NCBI RefSeq assembly: GCF_000002985.6 | Contig: NC_003281.10 | Span: 4,154,001-4,218,000, forward strand | Direction of reading: 5' to 3' | DNA from: Caenorhabditis elegans | Lineage: Eukaryota > Nematoda > Chromadorea > Rhabditida > Rhabditidae | Length of the DNA stretch: 64,000 nt | Part shown: piece by piece, positions 48,374 through 61,400 of the stretch | Position numbering within the stretch: position 1 is the first letter of the stretch | Layout of the letters: each line of letters begins with the position of its first letter | Notes under the pieces: generated by a model | Databases searched by the model: none | What the model was told of the DNA's origin: nothing | Seen by the model: only the letters and a program-made list of their open reading frames with translations | Program-made: the position numbers and the translations under genes

Positions 48374-50187
48374 TCAATTTTCATCCATCGGCTCATCATC
48401 TAAATCAGGCATCGGAAATCTCAAAATAGCTGCACATCCAGTCAACTGAGCGAGTTGTTCTCCAGAAACGTGCATTGAAGAGAAAATGTGAACTTTTCCG
48501 TTCTGTTCTCGAACACTTTCCACAAGTCTTACGTATTTTCGTCGTGTCTCAATATCTTGGGCTCGGAATAGAGAATCAGCGACAAGGAGTGTTTCGATGG
48601 CGAGCTCTTGATTTGCACGATTCACATGGCTGAAAAATTGTGAAATTTTAGTAGTTTTTATCGAATTTAATAGCTCCAACACAACAATCTGTCGAGTTTA
48701 CACCAGTTTACTAATTATTTTTGATATTAACACTCATACCGGCAAAAATTTGATTCACTTATAGCTTTTTCAGTGAAAAACGTTGTAATTACAGTTGAAA
48801 ATCTTTAATGATCGTAATTAACAGAGAAAGAACTAGCGAAAATTGCCTCAAATCAATTTGCACAGTCTTCTCGGGGAGTACACTAGCTGAAATCGACATA
48901 TGTTAGTTCCAACAAAAAGTTTAAACGTTTTCCGGCCAATTTACATATTTTCTTCGATTATTATTTTTCATAGGAAAGCTTTGCAAAAACCATACTTGAA
49001 GCCATAAAATGCACGATCAGGTTCTGTTGACATTAATTCCAAAAATTGATTCAACGCTTTGACTTCTCCTTGCGCCTGCAAATTTTTTATTTCAATAGAT
49101 TTTGACATTTTCAAGTTAAATACTTACCTTTGTATCAGCTAACCTCAACGCAACTTGAGGAGTCTCTAAAACTTCTTTCAATGCATGTTTGAATCCACTA
49201 CTAGAATGAGTTAACATGAATTTTGCCCTTTGTTCCGTTGTAAATTTCTTCCCATTTGCATCTGCATGTGCTATTAAATGCTGCATAAATGCGTCTTTCA
49301 CAAATCCACGGCTAGCCACGATTACACATTTTACTACCTGAAATTATACAAATAAAAAAAATTCAATTTAGGTAAATTTCAAACCTGTAAATTAACATGA
49401 CGCATGAAAGCCGTACTGACTGCTTCGTAAAACTTTTCTAGACCTTTTTCATGCTGACTTGTAAATCCTTTTCGTTTCCTAGGAATCTGCAAAAAAATAA
49501 AAATTGGAGTCCCCTAAAAACCCCTAAAAACGAACAGTCATGTCAATTTTCGCTCTGGTCAACGTCATGGCTGGAGTTATGAGACAAACATTGGCAAGTC
49601 CTTCGTGTAACACTACAGCTGCCACGTCTGCAGCTTGAGCGGGATCCAATGCAAGGTTTAGTCGTTCTGAAACATTATTATTGAAGACATTTACAATTTA
49701 ATGACTCACCTAAATCAATAGAGTCCCATTCGGTTTTTTGCAGTGTAAATTTTCTGTTGGGCTCCAAATCGATTGTATGGTAAGCGCCAAGTTTCACTAT
49801 GTCGTTTTCTTCAATGTTTCGCCCTTTTAAATGAAGTTCTTGTGCTCCTGGATCAAAATCAATTGATTCGACGGAAACTGTGAGCATTGTATGAACACGC
49901 TGAGAGGATGTAGTTCCTGTGGAAGTTTCTGAGACAACCTGAAAAGGAACAGTTTTTAAATTAAATTTCCGTTGTAGATAAATGTCTACCTTTCGAATTG
50001 TTGAAGCCTTTATGATATCACCAATTCGAATTAAATTGTAAATATGCCACATATCCTCTGCCTCTTCCGCCATTAAAACTACGAATCTGCAAAAGATGAA
50101 GTTTAATTAAACGTATTTTTAATTAATATATAAAGTTTTAGCTTACCCAGTGCCATCCCTCTCGATTCCTCGTTTAAATTGCTTCAT
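48374..50187 (-). CDS. pelo-1: Pelota/Dom34 ribosome-rescue factor
   Basis: Pelota with HBS1 recognises stalled ribosomes and triggers no-go and non-stop mRNA decay. Exons are 50187-50147, 50086-49990, 49938-49710, 49666-49536, 49486-49385, 49337-49128, 49075-48996 and 48629-48374 (1146 nt, 381 aa; family about 385). The N-terminal Sm-like domain includes [17 protein letters not shown] and ASTIRK, then [20 protein letters not shown]. The central eRF1_2 domain ([16 protein letters not shown]) carries no GGQ, as expected for Pelota. The C-terminal domain has [23 protein letters not shown] and [16 protein letters not shown], with an acidic tail. It is divergent from the FTSJ1 gene across about 250 bp. 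Confidence 0.96.
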
Positions 50188-50437
50188 TTTTTCACTTATT
50201 GGCAAACAATGTAACGATGATACTTTGAGAATTAATAGAAAATTGCGAAATTTCAGATAACTGGAAAACACTGGGCAAGATTTACGGTAAACAACATGCA
50301 CCGGAGTGTCGTTGCGAAAAAAATCTTTTGCAAAAAATTAATTTTGTTTTTTATTTATTTTAGTTTATTATTATGTTTTTCAATTATAGAATATATTCTT
50401 TAAATGTATTTTACGAAACATTTTGCAGCTTTAAATA
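50188..50437. promoter_or_regulatory. Bidirectional promoter of pelo-1 and the FTSJ1-type gene
   Basis: Only 250 bp separate the two divergent start codons. The plus-strand gene has a TTTTGCAG acceptor eight bases before its ATG. CATGCACCGGAGTGTCG (about 50297-50313) is the only GC-rich patch. Confidence 0.55.
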
Positions 50438-51678
50438 ATGGGAAAAACATCTCGTGACAAAAGGGACATTTACTATCGTCTGGCAAAGGAGAACAAATGG
50501 CGAGCACGGAGTGCATTCAAATTGATGCAGATTGATGATGAATTTCAGATTCTGAAAGGTGATAAAATAAGCTGAATGGTTCTTAATAAATGTTAATAAA
50601 TGCCAGGAGTCCGTCGAGCTGTAGATTTGTGTGCAGCACCTGGAAGTTGGTCACAAGTGCTATCGAAAAGGTTATACGAGGAAGATCAAGAGGCAAAAAT
50701 TGTTGCGATTGATCTTCAGCCGATGGCACCGATTCCAGGAGTTATTCAACTTCAAGGAGATATTACTTCCGTTGATACAGCTAATCAGGTAAGTTATTTG
50801 CATAGAAAATTCTTCTCTGAAACCTGAAACAAGAACTTAAAAATACAAACTTTCCAGGTCATCAAACACTTTTCCGGAGAAAAATCAGATATTGTGATTT
50901 GCGACGGAGCCCCAGATGTAACCGGAATTCATTCTCTGGACGAATTCATGCAAGCCGAACTAATCCTCGCTGCCTTCAACATCACAAGTCACGTTCTCAA
51001 AGAAGGCGGCAACTTTCTCGCGAAAATTTTCCGATCCCGAAACTCCTCTCTTCTCTATGCACAAATGAAGAAGTATTTTAAAAAAGTATATCTAGCCAAA
51101 CCACGAAGTTCCCGTCAATCCAGTTGTGAAGCTTTTGTCCTGTGTCTCGACTATTCACCGCCCGAGGGATTTGTTCCAACAATGGGAAAGACTTCATTAG
51201 ACGCAACTGATGCTTCTGCTATTTCACCTGATATTATCGATGGATTCGTGACTTGTGGCGATCTAAGTGGATGGGACAGCGAGAAGTCTTATCCGTTGGA
51301 TATTGATGCTTGTTTTCCCAAAGGAGAGATTGATGAAGAGCAGAAAAAGTAAATAAATTTATTTTATGGAGATTTTATTTTAAAAAAAACAAAAATTTCA
51401 GACGATACGAGTTCAAAGACGTCGTTCAGCCACCAACAGATCCTGCCTACAAAGCAGCTCTCGATAAGAAGAAAAGTGGAGTTTTTGCAAAAATGTCTGC
51501 AGATTTGAACAGACAGGTACTTCAAGCTTCAAGTAACAACAAAATATTTAGTTTTTGAAATTGATTTTTTAAGCTGAAAGCTGAACTTAGTCGTGGAAAG
51601 GATCAGAAGAAGACTCCAGCAGAGAATGTTCCAAGCGTAGAAGAATTGGAGAAAGCTGCTGAAAAATTTCAACTATAA
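50438..51678 (+). CDS. FTSJ1/TRM7 tRNA 2'-O-ribose methyltransferase
   Basis: FTSJ1/TRM7 enzymes methylate riboses 32 and 34 of the anticodon loop of tRNA-Phe, tRNA-Trp and tRNA-Leu using SAM. Exons are 50438-50558, 50607-50788, 50858-51348, 51402-51516 and 51574-51678 (1014 nt, 337 aa; human 329). The K-D-K-E catalytic set is visible: K28 in [11 protein letters not shown] in [12 protein letters not shown] in GGNFLAKIF and E in SSCEAFVLC. The SAM site is [14 protein letters not shown], followed by IVAIDLQPM. Downstream comes [15 protein letters not shown], then a Lys-rich C-terminal helix region. The final intron uses an atypical TTTTTTAAG acceptor. Confidence 0.94.
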
Positions 51679-52304
51679 TTTGGTTATTTTTGTTCTCATT
51701 GTCAGTTAATTGATTTTTTTTCACTTTTTTCGAGTCTCATTATTAGTATTTGTTTTGCTTGTTTTTAAAGTTTTCAATTTCCATGATCCCTCAACAATGA
51801 ATTATTCGATTTTTTATCATTTCATTTCTGTATGTTTGAAATTATATTTTGTAGAAGGTCAAAGATGAAAAATAATTTTATTTTGGAGCTTTGTTTGAAA
51901 GTTTGAAGCTACAGTACTCATCCCTAACCTGCACATCAAATTGATACAGTACCCCTAACCTGCACACCAAACTGTTGAATTTGAATTCAATTCCTAAAGT
52001 TGTTTTTTTTTTTTCACGAAACTGCCCGCGATTTTGAAAAATATTTTACCCTTAAAATATATTTATTTTGGAGAATAGATGTGGCATCATTTTCTCAGTT
52101 TGAGTTATGAATCAGCGTTACAACATGTGCGCAAATATTTCATGTTGCTTTCCTTTTCTCATTTTCAATGGAAAATGAATCGGACCCGTCACTCTCTTCT
52201 TTCCTCCTTCTGTCCCTCGCATTTTTCTCTAAACCTCTTCTGTTTTCTCTTCACAACTTCAAAAATATATTTTCAGCGCGTCTTCCATCGATATCGTCAG
52301 TAAA

Positions 52305-54121
52305 ATGGAAGCCGGTAGGTCATTTCAGTCGCGTTAATCTCTGAATTTTCATTTTCCAGGGCTTGATCAATCGGAGATAGATGAACGATGTGAGTGCCTT
52401 AAGGAAGTGGCAACATCACCGGCGGGGAGAGTACTGGCAACGGATAAGCAGCTCGACAATCTGGAACAGTTTGTAAGGAAATCCGCTATGGAATCATTAT
52501 TATTATTATTATTTATTTATTCAGATCAGTCTTGTTCCGGGCTACATCGAGAAGGTACGATCTCATCGGGTTGCTGTGAAAGCTGAAGAAAAGCGGAAGG
52601 CAGAAGAGAAGCGGAGACAAGAAGAAAAAGAAGAAGAAGCACGGAAAGCCAGAGAGAAGCAGATAGAGGAAGAAAGGAAAGCAAAGGAAGAGCAGAGAGC
52701 AAATGAGGAACGAGCAAAAGAAGAAAGAGATCGAAGGGCCTTAGAAGTGATCGTCCCGCCGCGGCAGAATTCTGCCAACAGCAATATTAATGTGAGCGGT
52801 TTTTAGTTATTCAGACTTTCCTTACTCTATTTATTTCCAGGCATCTGTTGCTTTCATCACTAATCGCCTCGAAATGGGAAGTTTTTCTGAAAATAACGAG
52901 ACCGTGGACAGAACAATCGATACTACAGCCACTACGGTTCTGTCGGCTAGCTCGAACGCGGCACAGGTTGACTTCGTGTCCTTCATCAAGAATAGTGGTG
53001 AATGTATGTTGACGATTTCATGTATAAATTTCTGAGTTCTGTTTTCTTTCAGATTTGATGGTCCGGAAGAAGAAGTTTCCAGTTGACGAGCTTGTCAATA
53101 ACGAAAAGTTGGGATATCCGCTTGGAGTTACGTATGATGAGAAGTCAAAATATTGGATTATATGCGATCGGAATTTGAATAAGGTGCTGTTGATGAATGT
53201 AGCTGAGAGTGATGTTCGAGTTTTTGAAGGACCACATTTGAGAAACCCAACCGCGGTGGCGGTGTTCGAGAAAGGAAAAAGCGTTGTTATCTTATGCGCC
53301 CCCGGTAACAATCAACATGTGATATACATTTACGATTTCGTTGATGAAATCATGCACCAGTTTGCATCGCACAGCGATCCTCTGTACAATATGAAAAGTC
53401 AGCTGAGAGGATTGGCCATTTCACTTGGAGGAAATGTTTTATCTTTGGAATGCTCGCATGCTGCCGCCCCAAAACGGTTGCGTATCTTCAAAAGAGACGT
53501 TGGAGGAAAAGGATTCGATATTATGGGAGCAAAAACACCTAGTTTCATAGCTTCCCATAATTCGAAAGTTGCGATTTCGGACCTTGGAAACAACACGGTT
53601 CTCATCGGCAATCTCATCGATACCGATTGGAACAAGATGTCGTTCTCTGTTCTTCGAATCATCGAGACGGTTAGTTACTAACTTTCAAAAACTATTAATT
53701 TTCTTGTTTTTTTTTTGGACGCAAGATCTGACACTGGACCAGCTCGCAAATAACAATGGATTCAAATTTGTGTCAGGAATGCAATTCGATACTTATGGTC
53801 ACCTTCTCATCGGTGACGCGAAGGGGCACACCATAAAGGTTCGCAATTTGAATGAAGTGAGCTAAAGTATTTTAAATATTCTATTTCCAGCTCTACGACA
53901 CCGACTATAAATTCCTCCATCGGATTTCGAGTGACTTCCCACTCCCATATATGTCATCATTCCATATTTCCAGTTCCGGTGAGGGAATAATTCTCGACGT
54001 GCACGCGCAGCAGAAGCTCCATTGGGTCAAGATGGAGTCGATCGAGAACATCACACCGTGGAAGGCTCCTCCATATCAGCCGAAGCAGAGCCGAGAGAAC
54101 TACCAAAATCGCCGATTTTAA
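52305..54121 (+). CDS. Coiled-coil plus NHL-like beta-propeller protein, 504 aa
   Basis: Exons are 52305-52314, 52360-52472, 52525-52791, 52841-53003, 53053-53669, 53743-53856 and 53891-54121 (1515 nt). After a short N-terminal segment (LDQSEIDERCECLKEVA) comes a strongly charged Lys/Glu/Arg helix at about residues 50-110 (KAEEKRKAEEKRRQEEKEEE), probably a single helix or coiled coil. From about 185 to the end, repeats such as YPLGVTYDEKSKYWIICDR and FVSGMQFDTYGHLLIGDA resemble NHL propeller blades. There is no RING or B-box as in TRIM-NHL proteins. The start of exon 6 is uncertain: the T-rich tract is followed by an AG (GACGCAAG) that gives a stop, so I placed it after GGACCAG. Function unknown. 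Confidence 0.8.
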
Positions 54122-55066
54122 ATCATGTGCAATACAGAAAATGTCATTAATTTTTACTTCCAAGAGTTGTATTTTTATATATTCTACTGTTCCCCCCTCT
54201 CACCCAGTTACGTGTTCCATTCCTTTTTTCGCATTTTCTCTTTTAAAATATGAAGTATCGTGGAGAAAACGAACCGCTTTCCGTTACAACAGCAAAAGCC
54301 ATCAATCCCTCCTCTTTTCGATCCGCTCTTTGAACTCTTTTCTGTACAAATTGAATGACCTCGTCTATCGTCACGCAAGCCTCTCCCTACTCCTATTCTA
54401 CCATTATTATTATCCAGAAGTGTACACACACACAGAGGGACGGTAGGCCAATTAACTGCATTGAAATGTCACACGAGTGGATTCTACTGGATGACTGACT
54501 GGGAGAGAGACAAATGACCAACCGGACACTTCTTCCACCTTCATCAAGTACTTATGGCTTCTGCTTCTCCGCTTTTTTTTTCGAAACTTTCAAGGGTTCT
54601 TGAGGATCTCGATAATCTTCATATAATTCCTCATTTGTTAAAATATTTTGTTTCATGTTCGGGTCTCACTGTTCTATCTCGGGTCTCGACGCGATATAAA
54701 CTTATCAGTTACCGTACCCTCGCGTACGGTAAGCGCTCAATCTTTTTCATTTTCTCCTGATATAATAAACCTGTTTCTGCCCATTTTAAAGCATTTCATA
54801 GGTTCAAAATTAAAAATATCAAGAAATTGTTGGGAAAATTGGAAAAAAATCCAAGGGTACGGTAAAAAGTTTCCCTCGTTCCAAGACCAAAAAATAACAG
54901 GAGGAGATACTGATTTGTCCTAAATATCTTTATTTCAACGGAAAATAAAGAACTATTATTTCAAAAATCAAGAAATTCCTGGATAATACGAAAAAAAAGT
55001 TTTTCCAGGAAAAGCCGAATTTTTTATCGATAATAATATTTTAACTTTAAAAAATGTGACGAATCT
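54122..55066. other. Intergenic region upstream of the satellite palindrome
   Basis: No supported gene. It holds the 3'UTR of the NHL-like gene and a repeat at about 54655-54735 (CGGGTCTCAC, CGGGTCTCGACGCGATATAA, TACCGTACCCTCGCGTACGG) of the same GGTCTCG/TACCGTA family seen in introns near 26890, 27295 and 62100. Confidence 0.5.
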
Positions 55067-55380
55067 CAGGCAAACGAAACCCAAGTGGACCCCGACATGA
55101 CTGGTTTGGGTTTTTCGTGGAATCCGCTTGGGTTTTACATGGGATCCATTTGGGTATAGTGGGATCCATTTGGGTATAGTGGGATCCATTTGGGTGGTTC
55201 AGACACCCAAAGGGATCCCATGCAAAACCCAAGTAGATCCCACTCAAACCCCAAGTAGATCCCACTCAAACCCCAAGTAGATCCCACTCAAAACCCAAGC
55301 GGATCCCACTCAAAACCCAAACCAGTCATGTCGTGCACGCTCAGGTATTTTTTGGGATCAGGATGGGTTTCGTTTGCCTG
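55067..55380. repeat. Foldback satellite element with GGATCC-spaced units
   Basis: Terminal inverted repeats CAGGCAAACGAAACCCA (55067-55083) and its complement (55364-55380) enclose subterminal arms GACATGACTGGTTTGGGT and ACCCAAACCAGTCATGTC. Between them lie three 20-bp units (TGGGATCCATTTGGGTATAG type) on the left. On the right are about five 22-bp units (AAGTAGATCCCACTCAAACC type) in the opposite sense. The whole forms a large imperfect hairpin. Confidence 0.9.
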
Positions 55381-55491
55381 ATAGTGAGATTGCATATAAT
55401 TAAAACTCAACTCAATGCATCACCTTTAACGCGCAATTTCCTACAGTACTCGGAGTCTAATCTACTAACTTTTCCAATTTTATAGCTCCGA

Positions 55492-58400
55492 ATGAACAAC
55501 GAGCAACTACAATCCACGTCATCATCCCCATCAACTCTACTAAAACCAATTGAGAAAAAGTCGAGATTTCTGAGACTTTACTCATCAGATGGACAACGTA
55601 GTACACGTATAGAATGTGATGAGCACACAACTTGTGCTCAAATATGTCAACAATTTTCATGTGATGTGATTACTCTTCAAATTGGTAATTACCATTTTCG
55701 GTGAGTCATTTCCTCGTAATTGTAAAAAATGAGGATTTTTTCCGAAAGTAAGCTAATAAATTATTCCTTTCACAGTTAAATGGACCGCCCGTCAAGTTTA
55801 ATTGAAATGAAATTACGGCCAACTGGAACTGGGTGAACACTCTTAGAATGACACGAGACATTATTGCATTAGGGTTTTTATAGTAGGCAGGTTCGGCGAG
55901 CGTGCCTGCCTACGTACCGACGTACCTGCGTGCGCCTACCGGCCTACAAATTCACAAATTTCTAGTTTTATCTTGTCAACGAATTTGTTGAAAATTCATC
56001 AAAGAAATTAAAAACTGGCAGGCGTATGCTTAGATGAAGCTCGTAGGCAGGCAGGCATTTTTTGGCAAAAACCGAAAATTCAAACGTTTTCCACTTTTTT
56101 CTGTAATTTTAAATTGAAGGTTTTTATGTCAAAATAAATAAAATAAAATGCTTTTAGAAAACAAATTTTGACATAAAAATCGTTAAAACAGCAGAAAGAT
56201 TTTAAAAAAACCAGAACGAAAAAATGTTTGAAAAAGGTAAAATCTGCAAAAAAAAAACTGAAAAAGTGTACAATTGAAAAAGATCTACAATTTTGCCGCT
56301 AATACCTAATGAGACCCAAATTATATTGGGAATTCGACGTTAGAGCGCGCTTTTACTTTAACTGGAAAATTGTACTTGGCCATCAATTAAGGCGCATCGG
56401 TGTCGGTGTTTGCACAGTTTTGGAAACAGTGAGGTTCACCGAACTGATACGTCGCAAATTACACAAGAAAAATCATAAACTTATTCTAACCATCTCACAG
56501 GCAGCTAAAATCCGACACCTCTCCACTTGCGATTCTTCAAGATTTCTGCCGAATTCTAACAATGTCCGATGAGAATCTGGAGACTGAAAGCACATCGAAA
56601 GCCTTGGAAGATATTTTATCATACACTGATTCGCCGGCATTCCGCCATATTTTTAGCTTTTTTCTGGGCCGGCCAAGAATTCGTGCGAAGAGTACATTGA
56701 ATTTGGATATTCTAAGTGAAGAAGTTGTGATACGAAAAGGAAAGCTAATTCACACGTGGCAAAATGCGCGAGCCGTATTTTACAATTCAAATATTCGATT
56801 GCAAACCAGTGAGTTATTGAAGGGCACCGACCAATCAGCGAGAAGCGGGGGCGTGGCCAACGTCGTTGATTGGTCAGAGCCTAGCTTGCGAGAGTTTGAA
56901 ATGAAAACGCAGACACTTTTTTCAGAAAACAACCAAGATGAGGCTCTTCAAATTCGAAATATGAAAGTAGATGTACATGAGTCCAAAAGAGGTTTGACCA
57001 AAGATCTAGCCGTTAACTACCCAATGAATTCCACCAATTTTCAGGAAGAGCTCTTCGACTAAAAGATGATGATGTGTGTTATCTTATAATCTTTCAAAGA
57101 CCGAATATTCTAGAAGCATGGCTTACACGGGCTCAACAAGTGGAGAAGAGTAACCACGTGGATGCAAGTGACGAGCAATTGACATTAATACCTGAACAGA
57201 TTTTGAATAATGAAGCGAGAGTTCAAATTTTGAATTTAAGAAGAAACTCGCTGATTTCTAGGCCACCAACTGAAAAGGTACAAAAGGTTACTCTTCCAAA
57301 CTTTACTTTCAAACGTGGTTTATCTAGAAATCAATGAATTTACTGGATACAAGAATTTATAGTTTTTAAACAGTAAATGCATTAATCTAGGCTGGAACAA
57401 ATAAATACAAATGAATTAGGTTAATAGGTTCAAAACCATGAATTTCTGCCAAAAATTGCAAAGTAAAAAGCATACTTCTCCTCGAGAAGTACACGAGCTG
57501 CGTAAATCGAAACATAGCTGTCTGGCCTAAAATAAGTGGTATTTTGTAGCCAGTGCGAAGTTCCAAAAAACCATATCCAAAGCGGGCTAAATAATTAAAA
57601 ACGCATGTTAATTTTCTGAAAATTAAAAAATTTCAGTCAATGGCTCCACTTGGCTACATAGATGACCTATACCGTGTCCATTCTCTACAAGTAATCGATT
57701 TATCTGCCAATCAAATTCTCTCATTTCCAATTCAATTAACACTTTTATCACATCTCCGACAACTTAATCTATCATCTAACTACATATCATCAGTCCCAAG
57801 TGAATGCTCAAATATGCGACGTTTACAATATTTAAACTTATCGAATAATCAATTAGACACTCTACCAGATTCAATTAGTGAACTTCAAAACTTGCAGAGT
57901 TTGGATATTAGTTTCAATCAATTCTCACAGGTCAGTTTAAAAATTTTCAATTTATTTTAATTAAAAAAAACCCCAATTTCAGATTCCACCCTGCCTTTTC
58001 CACCTTACTCTCGAAATGTGGAGGCTTGCTGGAAACAATATAGAGAAGATCGATAGAGTCGGAGAAATGCAAATTCAAAAAATCGATCTTCGAAGAAACG
58101 TGCTTGACACCTCATTTCGACTTGATATCGAAAATATAACACATTTGGATTTGAGAGATAATTCTATGATTTCTACAGTTCATCTCACGAATTTGAGGTT
58201 TTTGAAAGTAAGGGGGCTTTAAATTGTTGTTTTCAACTCGGAATTAAAGTGATGACCAAGTCTATATGCGTTTTCGGTTTTTCACTGATTTTTTAAAAAA
58301 TTTCAAAAGAGTCTAACTCTAAAACTAGGAGTTGGCATAATATCGTGTTCAAGAAAAATGTTTTTGAAAAATAAAGCTACGAATAATTTTTATTGTTTTT

Positions 58401-61400
58401 TATCTTTTAAAACATCCAGTAAAGTAGAAATATAAGTTCAAACAAGTGGTTAAATTTTTCTAAAATCAACTTTTCAACAAATCTAAATTTTTAAAGTTTG
58501 GAATTTCGCCAAATTTTTCACTAAAAATTAGAAAACCGAAAATATGTTACAGTGTTATATTTATATGTTTGACTTATCTTAAGCATATTTTAAGACAATA
58601 TAGAATTTATAAAAACTCCCAATATTTCAGGTAATTCATTGCGAACGTCTCCAATTGTCAAGTCTACATTTGAGTGGAGAAAGTTTGACTCATGTATATG
58701 CAGATCATAATTGTAGGCTCAAAATCATATATTTTATTTAATTTATTAAATATTACAGTACTTGATTCCCTGGTCGTGATGCCTCTTCCACAAAACCTAC
58801 AAACTCTTTCACTTTCTTTCAATCACTTTCGAAATCTGCCAGATTGGATATCAGATTGCCCGAATTTGACATTTCTCCGAGCAAATAATAATAGCCTTGT
58901 GGCACTGCCAGAGAGGTTAGTTTGAGATTAAAGGTACAAGTAAATTTAAGAATTTCTAAAAATTTCAGAATATTCTACTCCCAATCTCTTCGTTCAATAT
59001 TTGCATTTATCAATGAAATCGAACATATTCCGGATTTTGGAGAAGAAAATTGTCTAGAAACATTAATACTTTATAAGAATAAACTGTCCTCACTTCCCAA
59101 ACATTTCTTCAGTATATTGCCAAGGTAAGTTATCACTGAAATTTGAAAATTCAAGTTTTAAAATTTTAGATTACGACAGCTCAATATTTCATCGAATTTT
59201 ATAGAATTATTGCCATATTTTGATGGTTCATCGTTTTGCAGACTACAAGTAAGTAAAGTTTTTAATTTGGAATACTAGAATCTTCAAGAATGGCCAAAAA
59301 AAAAGATACAAATGTAGGCCCAGTAGGCACACGTATAGGCACAAAGACTCACATGTAGGCACAGTAGCCACGCCTGTAGGCACGATGTGCGCGCTTGCAG
59401 GAATAGTAGGTATGCGTATTGGCCCAATAGGCACTCTAGTAGGCTCAGTAGGCGCGCATATAGGTATGTAGGCGTGCTCTTCGGCGCTTTGTGAAATCCC
59501 TGTTATGAGTAACTCCTAAAGTTGTTTGGTCAAAAGTTTGGCTACCGCAAGCTACGTCCAAGAAAGGGAAAAAAGCTGGCAGATTTTAGTGTGCCTCTTG
59601 TGCCTACGAGCGCCTACTGTGCCCACTGAGCCTACAAGCGTGCCTATGGTGACTAAGCGTGTGCCTACTTGACCTAAATCAAACGCCTGTAGAAAACGCA
59701 AGTTTCTAGCATGTTTCAGAAATCAAACAGTAAGAGTATTTGAGAAACTAAATTTAAAAAACCTAAATTAACTTTTTAAATTTCTCAATGTTTCCAGATC
59801 CTACGTTGCGCCAACAACTATTTAACAGAGAACAGTGTGCCAGTGATTGTAAATATGAAACATTTAAAAATAATTGATCTCAGTCATAATCGATTAAATT
59901 CTTTCGATGACAGTGCTCTCAGCTCTTTGGAGCTTCTGGAAGATCTCAATTTAAGTTCAAACCGCCTGACAAGACTTGCTGATTGTTTGGCTCTTTTGCC
60001 ATGTTTACAAGTGCTCAGAGCTCATTCAAATCAACTTGTTCATGTTCCAGAATTTCGAGCATCTAATCAGTTACATGTGAGTTTTTGAGCTCTACGATTT
60101 TCTTAGAAAATTGTTTTAAATTTCCAAATTTTCAATATTTCCAGACAATAGATGTCTCATCGAATAACATCTCACTTGGAACTCTCCAATTCAAAGCTCC
60201 GCCAAATTTACGCCATTTCGATGTGACGTGTAACTCTGGAGATTTCGATACGGAAAACTTCCCGGAAAACGCAAAAATGCATTCAAAAATGAATACGATA
60301 AATATTTCCGAAGGGTCACAAAATCTCTTTGGCTTTCAAATTGGAGTCTCAGGCAGTCGAGGAATGAAAAATAAGTAAGAAACGTTTTTTAAGTTTTAGT
60401 TGAAATTGGAAACAAGCTAACTGTTCTACGTGCCTACAACGTGCCTACCTGCCTAGGCATCTAATTTATGGAGCAAATTGTTGTGTATGTGTTGGTGCTA
60501 GGTATATAGGCATAATGCAGGGCATTTTGAATGCCTACAAAGCCTTCTCTGAATTTCCATGGTATTATCATCATCATTATATTCCGATTTTCAGACAATG
60601 TATCCGACAAGTTCGAGTTGAAAACACATTTGGATTTATCGATGGAGGATCCAATTCCTATATGTCATCGTCGATTTGCAGGTTCATGACTAGTTATTTG
60701 AAAGAGAATGTGAGGAGTTTTGAACTGGAATTAATATATATTTATCTGTGGACTTTTAGGTATCGATGGATATTCGATCGATACTCTTGAGATGTCATTG
60801 TGAACTTGGAGAAGAGGGAGAACGATTGGGAGCTAGTGAGTTATTAATAAAAGTGTTTGAGATTGTAGGAATCGTGGAAAACTGATTTTACTTTTGGTAT
60901 ATTAGTTTCAGTAAAATATGTTATTAGATGTTGTATCCGTTATGGTATTCAGGGACTATAATTTCAAAGTTGTATAAGTTCGGAAAGGCTTCGAAAAAAA
61001 TAAAATTTCTGATACAATTTTAAACTTTAAAACTATTCCAGGTGTAATGATAATTCGTGTTCACGAAAAACGACTGGAGATTGCGTCAACTGGAACAATG
61101 AGTGCAGCGATTGCAAGAAACCAGAAATTGAAAATGATGTGAGACATTTTTTATTTTGAATTTATTCTAAAAAAAACAAAAAAGCAGCACATTTTGGCAA
61201 AGAATATTTGCAAACTATGAAAATTATTTAGAGTAGAAAAAGTGGGTTAAAATTTTTTTTGTCAACATACCAAAAATATCAATAATAATAGCCCAGCCCT
61301 GATGAATTCCCTATTCAAAATGAATTAATACAGTCAAAATTGTCTGCCTTTCTGTGAAACTTTTGTGAAACCAAATTAATATTTTTCTAAAAAAAAAGTA

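Noticed and set aside
52525-52791. Possible caldesmon or troponin relationship of the Lys/Glu/Arg-rich helix
   Set aside because: Such composition is common to many single alpha-helices and coiled coils and does not indicate homology.
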